Assembly (NCBI RefSeq): GCF_017908035.1
Contig: NZ_JAEQMU010000005.1
Coordinates: 400,531 to 464,530, forward strand
Direction: 5' to 3'
DNA length: 64,000 bases
DNA from: Sphingobacterium tabacisoli
GTDB lineage: Bacteria; Bacteroidota; Bacteroidia; Sphingobacteriales; Sphingobacteriaceae
Shown: piece after piece, positions 7,911-16,565 of the stretch
Numbering within the stretch: position 1 is the stretch's first letter
Layout: every line of letters begins with the position of its first letter
Position numbers and translations under genes: made by a program
Notes under the pieces: generated by a model
The model's input: only the letters and a program-made list of their open reading frames with translations
The model's database searches: none
What the model was told of the DNA's origin: nothing

Positions 7911-8711
7911 TTATGCTATCATTAATAAAAACAAAAATACCAAAGGAGCTGCCATTAAAAGTCCATCAAACCGATCTAACAATCCGCCATGCCCCGGAAG
8001 TATATGACCCGAATCTTTTACACCTAGACTACGTTTTAACATGGACTCCACAAGGTCACCCAAAGTACCAAATACACCGATAATAAGTGCCATGCTCGCC
8101 CATTCCCATTTTGTCAAAGAACCAAAATACTGCTCTAGATTAAAAGCAATAGCGACTGCAAATAGGACGCCACCGATAAATCCTTCCCATGTTTTATTAG
8201 GCGATATCCGCTCGAATAACTTGCGTTTGCCAAAACTTCTTCCAGCAAGATAGGCTCCTGTATCATTTGACCAGAGAATCAAAAGAAAACCGAGTGGTAT
8301 ATAGTAATTAAAGTTCCCTTTTATAAATCCCAAAGCTAGAAAAAACAGGAATGGAATTCCGGCATAAGTAATTCCCAATAGGGTATAACCAATATCATTA
8401 AAGGGAAGTGCCCTTTTTTGGAATAACGCCAAGATAAACATTAAAGAGAAAAATGGAATAAATAACCATACCTTGATAAACGGGATCACTCCCAAACAAT
8501 GTAAAGCAATAAGACCACTCAAAACAGCAAATGCAAGTATTCCTAGAAAAATCATGGGTTTTACTTCTTCCTTACGGACTATCCCATAAAATTCATATAA
8601 ACACCAAAGGCCCAGTAATGAGAAGAAGGAAACAAAAACAACTTGTCCCAACAGATGCGCACCGATCAATACGGCTATAAAAAAAAATCCAGTAATAGCT
8701 CTAGTTAACAT
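7911..8711 (-). CDS. cdsA: Phosphatidate cytidylyltransferase
   Basis: A 266-residue integral membrane enzyme that forms CDP-diacylglycerol from phosphatidate and CTP, the branch point for phospholipid synthesis. It has about eight hydrophobic segments; SPNKTWEGFIGG lies in the middle and the CDP-alcohol-type signature GDLVESMLKRSLGVKDSG near the C-terminus, followed by LPGHGGLLDRFDG. The start overlaps the 3' end of the DUF2007 gene by 11 bp, so translation is probably coupled. Confidence 0.95.
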   Translation of the reverse strand: MLTRAITGFFFIAVLIGAHLLGQVVFVSFFSLLGLWCLYEFYGIVRKEEVKPMIFLGILAFAVLSGLIALHCLGVIPFIKVWLFIPFFSLMFILALFQKRALPFNDIGYTLLGITYAGIPFLFFLALGFIKGNFNYYIPLGFLLILWSNDTGAYLAGRSFGKRKLFERISPNKTWEGFIGGVLFAVAIAFNLEQYFGSLTKWEWASMALIIGVFGTLGDLVESMLKRSLGVKDSGHILPGHGGLLDRFDGLLMAAPLVFLFLLMIA

Positions 8712-8931
8712 CCTCCGCCCCTATATTATTCTCTTCATTATCCTTAATTAATCGCAATGCTTCTTGTTCCATATCCTCATGAACATAAAGTTCAATCTTT
8801 CCAAACAGATAAGACGAATCTTGCTTGTTCAATAGCACTGAATGTACACCATTCCCTTCCAACATCTGTTTTACGATCTCCGCTTCAATAGCGCTGTTAT
8901 ATACTTGTATTTTTTTCCAATCTTTCTCCAT
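8701..8931 (-). CDS. DUF2007 domain protein
   Basis: A 76-residue soluble protein covering a single DUF2007 (GlnB-like fold) domain: VYNSAIEAEIVKQMLEGNGVHSVLLN, then a beta strand and LYVHEDMEQEALRLI. Members are predicted small signalling or regulatory domains, but their ligand is unknown. It overlaps the CPBP gene upstream by 35 bp and cdsA downstream by 11 bp, so its expression is tied to both. Confidence 0.8.
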   Translation of the reverse strand: MEKDWKKIQVYNSAIEAEIVKQMLEGNGVHSVLLNKQDSSYLFGKIELYVHEDMEQEALRLIKDNEENNIGAEDVN

Positions 8932-9844
8932 TAGCTTGCTTTTGTTTTGAAATTTTATAAAACCAGATTCCTAAGAGTATCGTTAAAATAAAGCCTCCAA
9001 TATACACAAATATTGAATAGCTATCGTATGACTGTAGTTCGGCGTATGTTTTCCCTTGCCTAGTATATACAAATGCCAAGACCGCCACTGTCGCATTATT
9101 CACGAAATGAGCCAGTATAGGTATCCAAATATTCTGTGTCCACACAAACATATAACCAAAGAACACACCTAGGATCATCCTAGGGAAAAATCCGAAGAAC
9201 TGCACATGTATTGCACTAAAGATAATAGCGGAAAGCCACACAGTAATATGATAATTCTTAACGAGGCGCTGTATAATATGCATTAACGAACCTCTGAAAT
9301 AATATTCCTCAGCAATTGCTGGCATAACGGCCATTACGACAACATTTACTAGGAGCAACTCCCATCGATCTATCATCACAATCCGTTCAGTCAAACTAGC
9401 CATATTATCCTCTTGCAATCGCATCCAGGTCTCTACCCCTTTCAAACTATCTGGAAACGTCATCTGTGCATTTGCATCCCCTATCAGTTGCATGATTGGA
9501 CCGAATGCAAACAGCAGTGCAACGGCAATCAAATAGGTTATCCCATTTTTTTTATTCTCTGCAGGAAAATAATTAAAATAGGGCTCTAACCTTTGTAGGA
9601 TAAAAGCAGGCAATAAAAACGTACCGAAAGAACTAGCGATCAATAGTGCATACAAAAAGAAAGGGCGATTGGAAAAGGAGGACAAACCGCCTTCATTCTG
9701 CAGCACTTCTGTCAGCCCCCGGTCGGAGATAACGCCCAACAGAAGGATTATGAACTGAACTCCCACACTACAAGCCAGCGTCAATACCAACAAAATAAGG
9801 AGCGAACTCCATGGGCTATTTGGTTTGCCAAGATATTGATTCAT
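8897..9844 (-). CDS. CPBP family intramembrane glutamic endopeptidase
   Basis: A 315-residue protein with about eight transmembrane segments. The three CPBP (Abi/Rce1) motifs are present: E179-E180 with R184 (EEYYFRGS), the second motif with His213 (IHVQFFGF) and the third with His246 (HFVNNATV). This predicts an intramembrane protease of the Rce1 class; bacterial substrates are generally unknown. It heads the CPBP-DUF2007-cdsA-DUF2461 operon. A -7-like box (9849-9856) lies 4 nt before the ATG. Confidence 0.9.
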   Translation of the reverse strand: MNQYLGKPNSPWSSLLILLVLTLACSVGVQFIILLLGVISDRGLTEVLQNEGGLSSFSNRPFFLYALLIASSFGTFLLPAFILQRLEPYFNYFPAENKKNGITYLIAVALLFAFGPIMQLIGDANAQMTFPDSLKGVETWMRLQEDNMASLTERIVMIDRWELLLVNVVVMAVMPAIAEEYYFRGSLMHIIQRLVKNYHITVWLSAIIFSAIHVQFFGFFPRMILGVFFGYMFVWTQNIWIPILAHFVNNATVAVLAFVYTRQGKTYAELQSYDSYSIFVYIGGFILTILLGIWFYKISKQKQANGERLEKNTSI

Positions 9845-9848
9845 GCGC

Positions 9849-9856
9849 TAAAGTTA
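9849..9856 (-). promoter_or_regulatory. -7-like box (TAACTTTA) of the CPBP-cdsA operon
   Basis: Read on the minus strand, one mismatch from TAnnTTTG, ending 4 nt before the ATG at 9844. Another member of the leaderless-type arrangement. Confidence 0.4.
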
Positions 9857-9874
9857 CTTAATATTTAGAATAAC

Positions 9875-9897
9875 AAAAGGGGGCCTAGCCCCCTTTT
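9875..9897 (-). terminator. Terminator of the Tricorn-like protease gene
   Basis: A 10-bp inverted repeat AAAAGGGGGC / GCCCCCTTTT with a 3-nt loop, directly after the minus-strand stop at 9905 and before the next operon promoter. Confidence 0.8.
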
Positions 9898-9904
9898 AGT
9901 AATT

Positions 9905-12900
9905 TTAATTGACACGAATCGGATCCGCGGGTTTCCTTACCTGTTGATAAGGATAGGTCTTCATCTCCTCTAAAAGAAGTTTAACTGTTCGTTCTAACTG
10001 AGGATCTCTTCCTTCCAATAAATCTTTAGGCATCTGCTCTACAAAGATATCCGGCGCCACACCTTCGTTTTCGATAATATAGTTACCATTCAAATCATAT
10101 ACGCCAAAGTTTGGAGAGGTAATACTTCCTCCGTCCAACAATGGTGGATATCCCGAAATACCAACCAATATACCCATGGTAGTACGACCTACTAACTTAC
10201 CTAATCCTTTAAATCGGAACATGTATGGCATCATATCACCTCCGGACCCAGCATTTTCATTGATAATCATCGCTTTTGGTCCATAGATACCATTGCCTGG
10301 TGTCGTAAATGATTTGCCATCGCGAATCCCCCAACCTGCGATAAGCTCTCTTGACAACAGATCTATAACATAATCTGCCACAGAGCCACCACCGTTGTTC
10401 CGCTCATCGATCAACAATGCTTTCTTGTCCATTTGAGAGAAATAATATCTATTGAAGTTACTATAACCTTCCTGTCCGGTATTAGGCATATATACATAGG
10501 CAATCTGTCCGTCGCTAAGTTGATCCACTTTCTTTCTATTAGATTCAACCCAGTCCATGCTTCTCAATCCCATTTCATTCTGGAAAGAAATCGGATTGAC
10601 AATCACATCTCGGCCACCTTCATACGAAGGTTTCGTATTAATTTTCAACACCACCTGTTTACCGACTTTATTTTCCAGCAACTTGTAAAGACTCACATCT
10701 GCAGTCAATTTTACACCATCTACTGCTACGATATAGCTCCCCTCTTTGACGTTCAGGCCTGGCTCAGCCAAAGGCGCTTTGAATGAAGGATTCCAATCTA
10801 AACGTGTAAATATTTTATTGATTTTATAATATCCATTTACCAACTCTAGATCTGCACCTAGTGCCCCTGTACTTACTGAAGGCGAGGACGGTTGATCCCC
10901 AGGATAAATATAGGCATGCCCTACAACCAACTCACCCATCATTTCGTTCAATAGGTACCCTAAGTCCGAACGGTGGCTTACATATGGTAAGAATTTCTCA
11001 TATTTCGCTTTTACAGCTTCCCAGTTCGCACCATGCATATTCTCTACATAGAAGAAATCTTTTTGCATAGCCCACACCTCATTAAAGATCTGATTCCACT
11101 CTGCTACGGGGTCAACTTCAAATTTGAAGTTGTCAATATTCACCTTTCCAGCACCTGGAGCGGGCTTTTGCCCAGCATTGACAATGAAATAGTCTCTCCC
11201 AGTGGTATACATCATTTTTTTACCATCTGCACTGATACAGAAAGCACGCGCATTGTCCACCAGCGATTTGTCTTCCATCTTCGTCAGATCAAATGCACCA
11301 ATTGTACCACCGCGCTGATAGGTCAATGTATTTTCAACATTTCCATCCAATCTATAGTACCCAACAGGTAAAGGAAGAGCTACAATACGATTATTGATAT
11401 CATCAAAATCTACTTCCAGTTTCTTTTCTACAGGTTTTGCAGGCTGTTTAGCCTCTTCCTTAGCAGGAGCTTTCTTTTTACTATCTTTCTTCTCTGCTAC
11501 TTTTTCTTCTTTCTTCGGCTCTTCAACTTTATCCTCTTTCACCGTCTCTTCATCACTTTCGTTTTTAAACAAAGAAGGTGTTTTCTTCGATAGGATAAAA
11601 GCATATACATTAAACTGTGGGTTACGTTCATACGCAGACATGTGCAATCCTGAATTTGTCAACCCTGTATTCGTACTAGCTATAAAGAAAAGGTATTTAC
11701 CATCTTTACTGAAAGCCGGCTGTGCGACAGCACTCATTCCATCTGTTACTTGATGTGACTGCTTTGTTGCAATATTATACATGAATACTGCGCGTACACC
11801 ATTGTTAAGACTCTTGACATACGCGATCCAGTTTGAATCGAAAGACCAAGATGGCTCAAAGTGATTACGTGTACGCCCTGTGATAGAAGCTAATTTATCA
11901 GAATCGACCAGCACAACATTTTTCGTCACGACATCGACATAATAAAGATTAAGGTGTGCGTCATTAAAAAACAACTTCTTACTATCTGGAGACCATGTCG
12001 GCTCGAAGTAATACATTCCAGCCCCTAGGTCAATATAAGTAGGCTCATCTGCAGCCTTCTGATCACGGAGTACCAGCTGGTACTTTCCGCTTTTGTCTGA
12101 CAAGTAAGACACCCACTTACCATTTGGTGACCAAGAAGGAAATTTCTCATGGCTACCTACCGAGTTAGAGATATTTCTTGCGTCACCTTTTTCTTTAGGT
12201 ACAGATATGATCTCACCTCTACTTTCGAACAACGCACGTTGTCCTGTAGGCGAAATATCGAAGCTACGTATATCCGCTCTAAGGTCTACATATTTCGAGC
12301 GCTTAAACATAGGGTCGGCAGCGACCGATATTTTTAGCGTATTTACATTCTTTGTACCTAAATCCATAATGTGGACCTGGCCATCGTATTCGAATGTCAA
12401 CTCGTTACCAAACCCTTGTAAAGTACGTACATCATAATCTTTATAGTTAGTCAGCTTTTCAATCTTCTTAGATTTTGTATCATAACTATAGATATTGACA
12501 ATTTTATCCCTATCAGACAAGAAATAAATTTTAGAGCCTAACCATAGAGGCTTGACATCATTACAATTCTCTCCTGGGATTACTTCTACATTTTTGGTCT
12601 TGGTATCGAACACCCATATAGACGGCATACCACCACCACGATAGCGCTTGAAAGCTACACGATCACGTTCCGTAGGATCAGAGTTCTTGATATAAGCCCA
12701 GTAGCGTCCATCTTCAGATGGCGTACCCTGATAGGCTTCAGGCATCGTCAGAGGAGTTGCATTCTCAACTGTTAATTTTGTTTTATAGAGTCTAGCCCCT
12801 AGTGAGTATTGGAACTCACGTGTAGTCTGGAAATATACTTCTTCATTATTCAACCAACCTCGAACGAGATCCGCGGCAGGGTGAAAAGTAATACGTTTTG

Positions 12901-13204
12901 GTTCTCCCCCTTCTACAGGAATGGTATACACATCTGTATTACCATCATAATTCCCTGTAAAAGCAATTTGTTTACCATCAGGAGAAAACATGGGGTTCAT
13001 CTCGACACCAGGATTAGTGGTCAATCGACGCGGGTTCTGTCCGTTCTTATCAGCGATCCAAATATCACCTCCATAGACAAATGTGACATGTGTCTTACTA
13101 ATACTAGGATTACGCAGCAATAATGTTTCTTGCTGGGCATGAGCAGCAGAGAGACTTCCAACAGCCAATGCTATACTCAGAAAATTAGAGACTTTTTTAA
13201 ACAT
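9905..13204 (-). CDS. Tricorn-like S41 family peptidase, exported
   Basis: This encodes 1,099 residues from the ATG at 13204, where a good signal peptide starts (MFKKVSNFLSIALAVGSLS, cleavage near AHAQ); the longer frame needs a TTG. The N-terminal half consists of WD40/TolB-like propeller repeats (for example NPMFSPDGKQIAFTGNYDG and FPSWSPNGKWVSYLSD), followed by an unusual Lys/Glu/Ala/Pro-rich linker (about residues 547-598). A PDZ-like domain (about 770-860) and the tail-specific protease domain follow, with nucleophile Ser987 in NAGSGGDMMPYM. It is probably a periplasmic oligopeptide-processing enzyme related to archaeal Tricorn. It is flanked by its own promoter and terminator. Confidence 0.93.
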   Translation of the reverse strand: MFKKVSNFLSIALAVGSLSAAHAQQETLLLRNPSISKTHVTFVYGGDIWIADKNGQNPRRLTTNPGVEMNPMFSPDGKQIAFTGNYDGNTDVYTIPVEGGEPKRITFHPAADLVRGWLNNEEVYFQTTREFQYSLGARLYKTKLTVENATPLTMPEAYQGTPSEDGRYWAYIKNSDPTERDRVAFKRYRGGGMPSIWVFDTKTKNVEVIPGENCNDVKPLWLGSKIYFLSDRDKIVNIYSYDTKSKKIEKLTNYKDYDVRTLQGFGNELTFEYDGQVHIMDLGTKNVNTLKISVAADPMFKRSKYVDLRADIRSFDISPTGQRALFESRGEIISVPKEKGDARNISNSVGSHEKFPSWSPNGKWVSYLSDKSGKYQLVLRDQKAADEPTYIDLGAGMYYFEPTWSPDSKKLFFNDAHLNLYYVDVVTKNVVLVDSDKLASITGRTRNHFEPSWSFDSNWIAYVKSLNNGVRAVFMYNIATKQSHQVTDGMSAVAQPAFSKDGKYLFFIASTNTGLTNSGLHMSAYERNPQFNVYAFILSKKTPSLFKNESDEETVKEDKVEEPKKEEKVAEKKDSKKKAPAKEEAKQPAKPVEKKLEVDFDDINNRIVALPLPVGYYRLDGNVENTLTYQRGGTIGAFDLTKMEDKSLVDNARAFCISADGKKMMYTTGRDYFIVNAGQKPAPGAGKVNIDNFKFEVDPVAEWNQIFNEVWAMQKDFFYVENMHGANWEAVKAKYEKFLPYVSHRSDLGYLLNEMMGELVVGHAYIYPGDQPSSPSVSTGALGADLELVNGYYKINKIFTRLDWNPSFKAPLAEPGLNVKEGSYIVAVDGVKLTADVSLYKLLENKVGKQVVLKINTKPSYEGGRDVIVNPISFQNEMGLRSMDWVESNRKKVDQLSDGQIAYVYMPNTGQEGYSNFNRYYFSQMDKKALLIDERNNGGGSVADYVIDLLSRELIAGWGIRDGKSFTTPGNGIYGPKAMIINENAGSGGDMMPYMFRFKGLGKLVGRTTMGILVGISGYPPLLDGGSITSPNFGVYDLNGNYIIENEGVAPDIFVEQMPKDLLEGRDPQLERTVKLLLEEMKTYPYQQVRKPADPIRVN

Positions 13205-13231
13205 AAAGATATTTTCAAGGTTATTGAATGG

Positions 13232-13239
13232 CAAATATA
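13232..13239 (-). promoter_or_regulatory. -7 promoter box (TATATTTG) of the Tricorn-like gene
   Basis: A full match to TAnnTTTG on the minus strand. It implies a leader of about 20-25 nt before the ATG at 13204. Confidence 0.5.
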
Positions 13240-13308
13240 TTTGATTTTAGCTGAAGAACAGGATTATATCTAAGTTGTTGCAATTAAATGGCGATTGGAA
13301 TAAAAAAA

Positions 13309-13331
13309 AGGCTGTTCGTTTTGAACAGCCT
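13309..13331 (-). terminator. Terminator of the Nif3/zinc-ribbon operon
   Basis: Arms AGGCTGTTC (13309-13317) and GAACAGCCT (13323-13331) with a 5-nt loop. On the minus strand it is followed by a run of eight T, just after the zinc-ribbon gene stop. Confidence 0.88.
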
Positions 13332-13354
13332 CTACTTATATTTTCTTGTCTGAA

Positions 13355-14089
13355 TTAATCTTCAGATGCAATTTCTTCATCTACAAGAACACGTCCACAG
13401 TGCTCACAGATAATGATTTTCTTACGTTGACGAATCTCTGATTGCAATTGAGCAGGAATTTTATTGTGACATCCTGAACAACTATCTCGCTCTATAGATA
13501 CAACAGCTAGACCATTACGGTATGAACCTCTAAGCTTGTTATAAACTTTTAATAGACGTTCTTCGTTTTTCTCTGCAGCAATATCAGCTTTCTTCAAGAA
13601 TTCCTCTTCCTCGATTTGAGTTTCTGAGGTTATTGTTTCCAACTCTTGTTTCTTGACATCCAGCTCACCTTTAGAGAAATCTAGGTTCTCCTTAGTTTTC
13701 TCATAAGCTTCTGTTTTATTTTTAATTTCAAACTCCGCTTCTTTGATACGCTTTTCGCATACTTGAATCTCTAAGCCTTGAATTTCGATTTCTTTGGATA
13801 TCGCATCGTATTCACGATTGTTTTTCACCTCGTTCAATTGCCCTTCGTATTTTTTGATTGCAGACTGTGCATCTTTAATCATATTTTTACGCTTCACGAT
13901 TGAATCTTCTAAGTCATCCAATTCCACTCGAATCTTTTCAAGGCGAGTCTCTAGCCCAGCCATTTCGTCCTCTAAGTCGGCAACCTCTATAGGTAGCTCG
14001 CCACGTACTTGACGAATCTTATCTATCTTTGTGTGGATCGATTGCAATGCCCACAATGCTTTTAATTTTTGTTCTACGGTTTGTTCCAT
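13355..14089 (-). CDS. C4-type zinc ribbon coiled-coil protein
   Basis: A 244-residue protein. Residues about 15-185 form a long charged coiled coil (for example LEDEMAGLETRLEKIRVELD). The C-terminus carries a four-cysteine zinc ribbon with CSGCHNKIP and, about 20 residues later, CEHCGR. This matches the bacterial C4-type zinc-ribbon family (COG1579), of which relatives are implicated in nucleic-acid or ribosome-associated roles; a precise function cannot be stated here. Its ATG shares one base with the TAA of the Nif3-like gene (TAATG), a common arrangement for these two families and a sign of translational coupling. Confidence 0.85.
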   Translation of the reverse strand: MEQTVEQKLKALWALQSIHTKIDKIRQVRGELPIEVADLEDEMAGLETRLEKIRVELDDLEDSIVKRKNMIKDAQSAIKKYEGQLNEVKNNREYDAISKEIEIQGLEIQVCEKRIKEAEFEIKNKTEAYEKTKENLDFSKGELDVKKQELETITSETQIEEEEFLKKADIAAEKNEERLLKVYNKLRGSYRNGLAVVSIERDSCSGCHNKIPAQLQSEIRQRKKIIICEHCGRVLVDEEIASED

Positions 14090-15186
14090 TAACTGTAGTA
14101 TTTTATTGGATTTGTGTCTATTTCTGTCAATAGAACAGCAAAGTTAACAAATTTTTTCTGAATAATCTCCAACAATAATTCTTGCGTAAATTGTTCGGAT
14201 TCGAAATGCCCGATATCGGCTATTACGAGATCCCCTTCCGCATCAAAAAATTCATGGTATTTATAATCTGCGGTAATAAAAATATCTGCGCCAGAACGTT
14301 TTGCTTCGTTTAATAAAAAGCCTCCTGCTCCACCACAAACTGCTATTCGCTCTATCTGTTTGTTTGGTAACTCGGTATGGCGGATTACATTCAGTTTCAA
14401 GCGTTCTTTTAAGTAATGTAGCACGCTATTTGCTTCCATTGGCTCAGCAAGATTTCCGATCACACCTGATCCGACCTGTTGCAACGTGTTTTCAAGGTTC
14501 ACGATATGGTAAGCAACTTCTTCATAAGGGTGCGCTGACAACATAGCCACGACAATCTGTCGCTCAATAGGTCCAGGAAAAACAACTTCAATTTTTGTTT
14601 CTTCAACCCGTTCTTGTGTCCCCACCGTGCCAATAGCCGGATTTGCTCCGCTCAAAGGTCTAAATGTACCGTATCCGGCAGTATTATAGCTACATTGATC
14701 ATAGTCTCCTATGCTTCCAGCTCCTGCATCGAAAAGAGCCTGCCTTACGTCTTCTACGTTTGCTCTAGGTACATAGACTACGAGTTTTTTTAATAATCCA
14801 GACTTAGGGCTTAGTATGGCTTGGTTTCTCAAACCTAGCTTCTCAGCGATCTTTGAACTCACACCACCAATTATATTATCTAGGTTGGTATGGATGGCAT
14901 ATAAAGCGATATTATTTTTTATGGCTTTCATCACCGTCCGTTCCACATAGTTGCGGCCATTGAACTTTTTCAGACCTTTGAAAACTATGGGATGGTGCGA
15001 AATAATCAGGTTACACCCCTTTGCAATCGCTTCCTCTACAACGGCCTCTGTACAGTCTAGAGATATCAACGCTTTATGAATCTCATCGTCTGGGTGCCCG
15101 ACAATCAATCCTGAATTGTCATAGGATTCCTGATACGAAAGAGGCGCTATCTGTTCAAGATACTGTGTTATTTCTTTTACCTTCAT
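14089..15186 (-). CDS. Nif3-like dinuclear metal centre hexameric protein
   Basis: This encodes 365 residues from the ATG at 15186; a 3-residue longer frame needs a TTG. It has the N-terminal metal-binding Nif3 motifs LISHHPIVFKGLKKF and YAIHTNLDN, an inserted PII/CutA-like domain (about residues 130-235, starting KLVVYVP) and the C-terminal Nif3 half ending GADIFITADYKYHEFFDA with DIGHFESEQF. Members bind two metals and form toroidal hexamers; some act as GTP cyclohydrolase I type or are linked to cofactor metabolism, but function is unproven. It is co-transcribed with the zinc-ribbon gene and starts 11 bp after the upstream membrane-protein gene. Confidence 0.92.
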   Translation of the reverse strand: MKVKEITQYLEQIAPLSYQESYDNSGLIVGHPDDEIHKALISLDCTEAVVEEAIAKGCNLIISHHPIVFKGLKKFNGRNYVERTVMKAIKNNIALYAIHTNLDNIIGGVSSKIAEKLGLRNQAILSPKSGLLKKLVVYVPRANVEDVRQALFDAGAGSIGDYDQCSYNTAGYGTFRPLSGANPAIGTVGTQERVEETKIEVVFPGPIERQIVVAMLSAHPYEEVAYHIVNLENTLQQVGSGVIGNLAEPMEANSVLHYLKERLKLNVIRHTELPNKQIERIAVCGGAGGFLLNEAKRSGADIFITADYKYHEFFDAEGDLVIADIGHFESEQFTQELLLEIIQKKFVNFAVLLTEIDTNPIKYYS

Positions 15187-15197
15187 ATAGCTCAATT

Positions 15198-15692
15198 TTA
15201 TAGATAACTATCTTCAATTTCTTCCTCAGTTCTGTTTGTTGTATCCCGATATTGAAAGGGCTCGCGGAGTAGCTTTTTATACTCATATATTTTAAACCAG
15301 TATAATATGAAGCCAACAAATGCTATTATAGAGGCTATAAAACCAACAAAAACAGGCAAAGGTATATTACTGACCATATATCCTCCTGCATACATATAGC
15401 CCTGCTTTTGGGTTGGATCTTCTTCCACTGCAACCTGGCGGTCATAGAATTCGTTGTTCAAGGAATCCGTTAATCTTCGAACAACGACAAAATTCCAATA
15501 GATATTGAAAAAAGGTAAGGCAACTAGCCAAGCTTGCTTAGGGAGAATACATCTATTCTCTTCTCTAATTAAATTTAGTGTGGTTCGTATAGTATTGGCA
15601 AATAATAGCCATATCAATACTTGAACAATGAAAGCAATTATGAGATAAGGAACGAGCTTCTGAACATCAGGATTCTTTAAGAGTTCTTCCAT
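15198..15692 (-). CDS. Small membrane protein of unknown function
   Basis: A 164-residue protein that I do not recognise as a named family. It has a hydrophobic segment at about 15-35 (VPYLIIAFIVQVLIWLLFA), a second weaker one around 55-65, and a third at about 115-135 (VGFIASIIAFVGFILYWF), with a polar loop between and an acidic Thr/Glu tail (NRTEEEIEDSYL). It is the first gene of the run with the Nif3-like and zinc-ribbon genes, 11 bp before the Nif3-like start. A cytoplasmic-membrane location is the only safe inference. Confidence 0.65.
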   Translation of the reverse strand: MEELLKNPDVQKLVPYLIIAFIVQVLIWLLFANTIRTTLNLIREENRCILPKQAWLVALPFFNIYWNFVVVRRLTDSLNNEFYDRQVAVEEDPTQKQGYMYAGGYMVSNIPLPVFVGFIASIIAFVGFILYWFKIYEYKKLLREPFQYRDTTNRTEEEIEDSYL

Positions 15693-15790
15693 TTACTGTT
15701 TTATCATTTTTTCCCGTTTAGCGCCATAGGCGAACATATTCTCCGATGGCCCATCCGGTACTTTTAATTTATCTTTAAAAATACAAAGAG

Positions 15791-16501
15791 TTAGGCAAAT
15801 AATAAAAATATTGCCGGAATCTTATGCAATTCGAGCTTGTGGGATTGCCAATTTGCTATGGTCCTACTTTCGACAAATTCATCAGGTGCTGTTAGGTTTA
15901 CAGCGACACAAAGTTTTGTCTCAGGCTTACCTACTTTCAATAGCTCTTCAAACAATTGATTGTTACGAAATGGTGTTTCGATAAAGATCTGGGTTATCTT
16001 TTCTCGTCGACTCTGTGCTTCCAACTCTTTTATCTTTCGACTCCTATCGCTCTTATCTATTGGCAAATAGCCATGGAATGTAAATTTCTGTCCATTAAAC
16101 CCGGATGCCATAAGCGCCAACAGAATCGAACTCGGCCCCACCAAAGGGACAACCTGTATGTTGCGACGATGGGCTTCTGCAACGATATCTGCCCCCGGAT
16201 CAGCAACCCCAGGACAACCAGCTTCTGACATCAATCCCACATCCTTTCCTTTGAGTACATTTGCAAACACCTGGTTATAATCCATTTTTTCGCGCGCATG
16301 CTTCCCGAAATCATGAATGATGAGCTCACTTTGGGGAACAGTAAGACCTGCTGTCTTTAAGAACTTTCGAGCGGTTTTTTCATTCTCAACGATATACTCC
16401 GATATTTTAGCGATGACATCGTGATGCAATGGGGTATATGATGCCCTTTCGGCCCCATCAGCCAAAGGAACTGGAATTAAATAAAGTTTGCCCTTTTCCA
16501 T
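15791..16501 (-). CDS. RsmI-like SAM-dependent methyltransferase (tetrapyrrole methylase fold)
   Basis: A 236-residue protein with the tetrapyrrole-methylase fold: GLMSEAGCPGVADPGADIVAEA and VVPLVGPSSILLALMASGFNG are the RsmI-type SAM-binding segments, followed by FHGYLPIDKSDRSRKI. RsmI 2'-O-methylates C1402 of 16S rRNA. This protein lacks the usual RsmI N-terminus (TPIGNLxD is replaced by LIPVPLADGAERAS) and is about 40-50 residues shorter than E. coli RsmI, so it is the short Bacteroidota paralogue whose target is uncertain. A TAGGTTTG box at 16506-16513 lies 4 nt before its ATG. Confidence 0.85.
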   Translation of the reverse strand: MEKGKLYLIPVPLADGAERASYTPLHHDVIAKISEYIVENEKTARKFLKTAGLTVPQSELIIHDFGKHAREKMDYNQVFANVLKGKDVGLMSEAGCPGVADPGADIVAEAHRRNIQVVPLVGPSSILLALMASGFNGQKFTFHGYLPIDKSDRSRKIKELEAQSRREKITQIFIETPFRNNQLFEELLKVGKPETKLCVAVNLTAPDEFVESRTIANWQSHKLELHKIPAIFLLFA

Positions 16502-16505
16502 AGTG

Positions 16506-16513
16506 CAAACCTA
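16506..16513 (-). promoter_or_regulatory. -7 promoter box (TAGGTTTG) of the RsmI-like gene
   Basis: A full TAnnTTTG match on the minus strand, separated from the ATG at 16501 by 4 nt, predicting a leaderless transcript. Confidence 0.55.
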
Positions 16514-16565
16514 CTTAATTTTTCTAAGAAAGCACCTGTCTCATGGCATTGATTGAGGTTATAGG

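Noticed and set aside
11394..11753. Plus-strand 119-codon frame antisense to the protease
   Set aside because: It is the mirror of the lysine/glutamate-rich insert and reads as low-complexity Ser/Phe; not a real gene.
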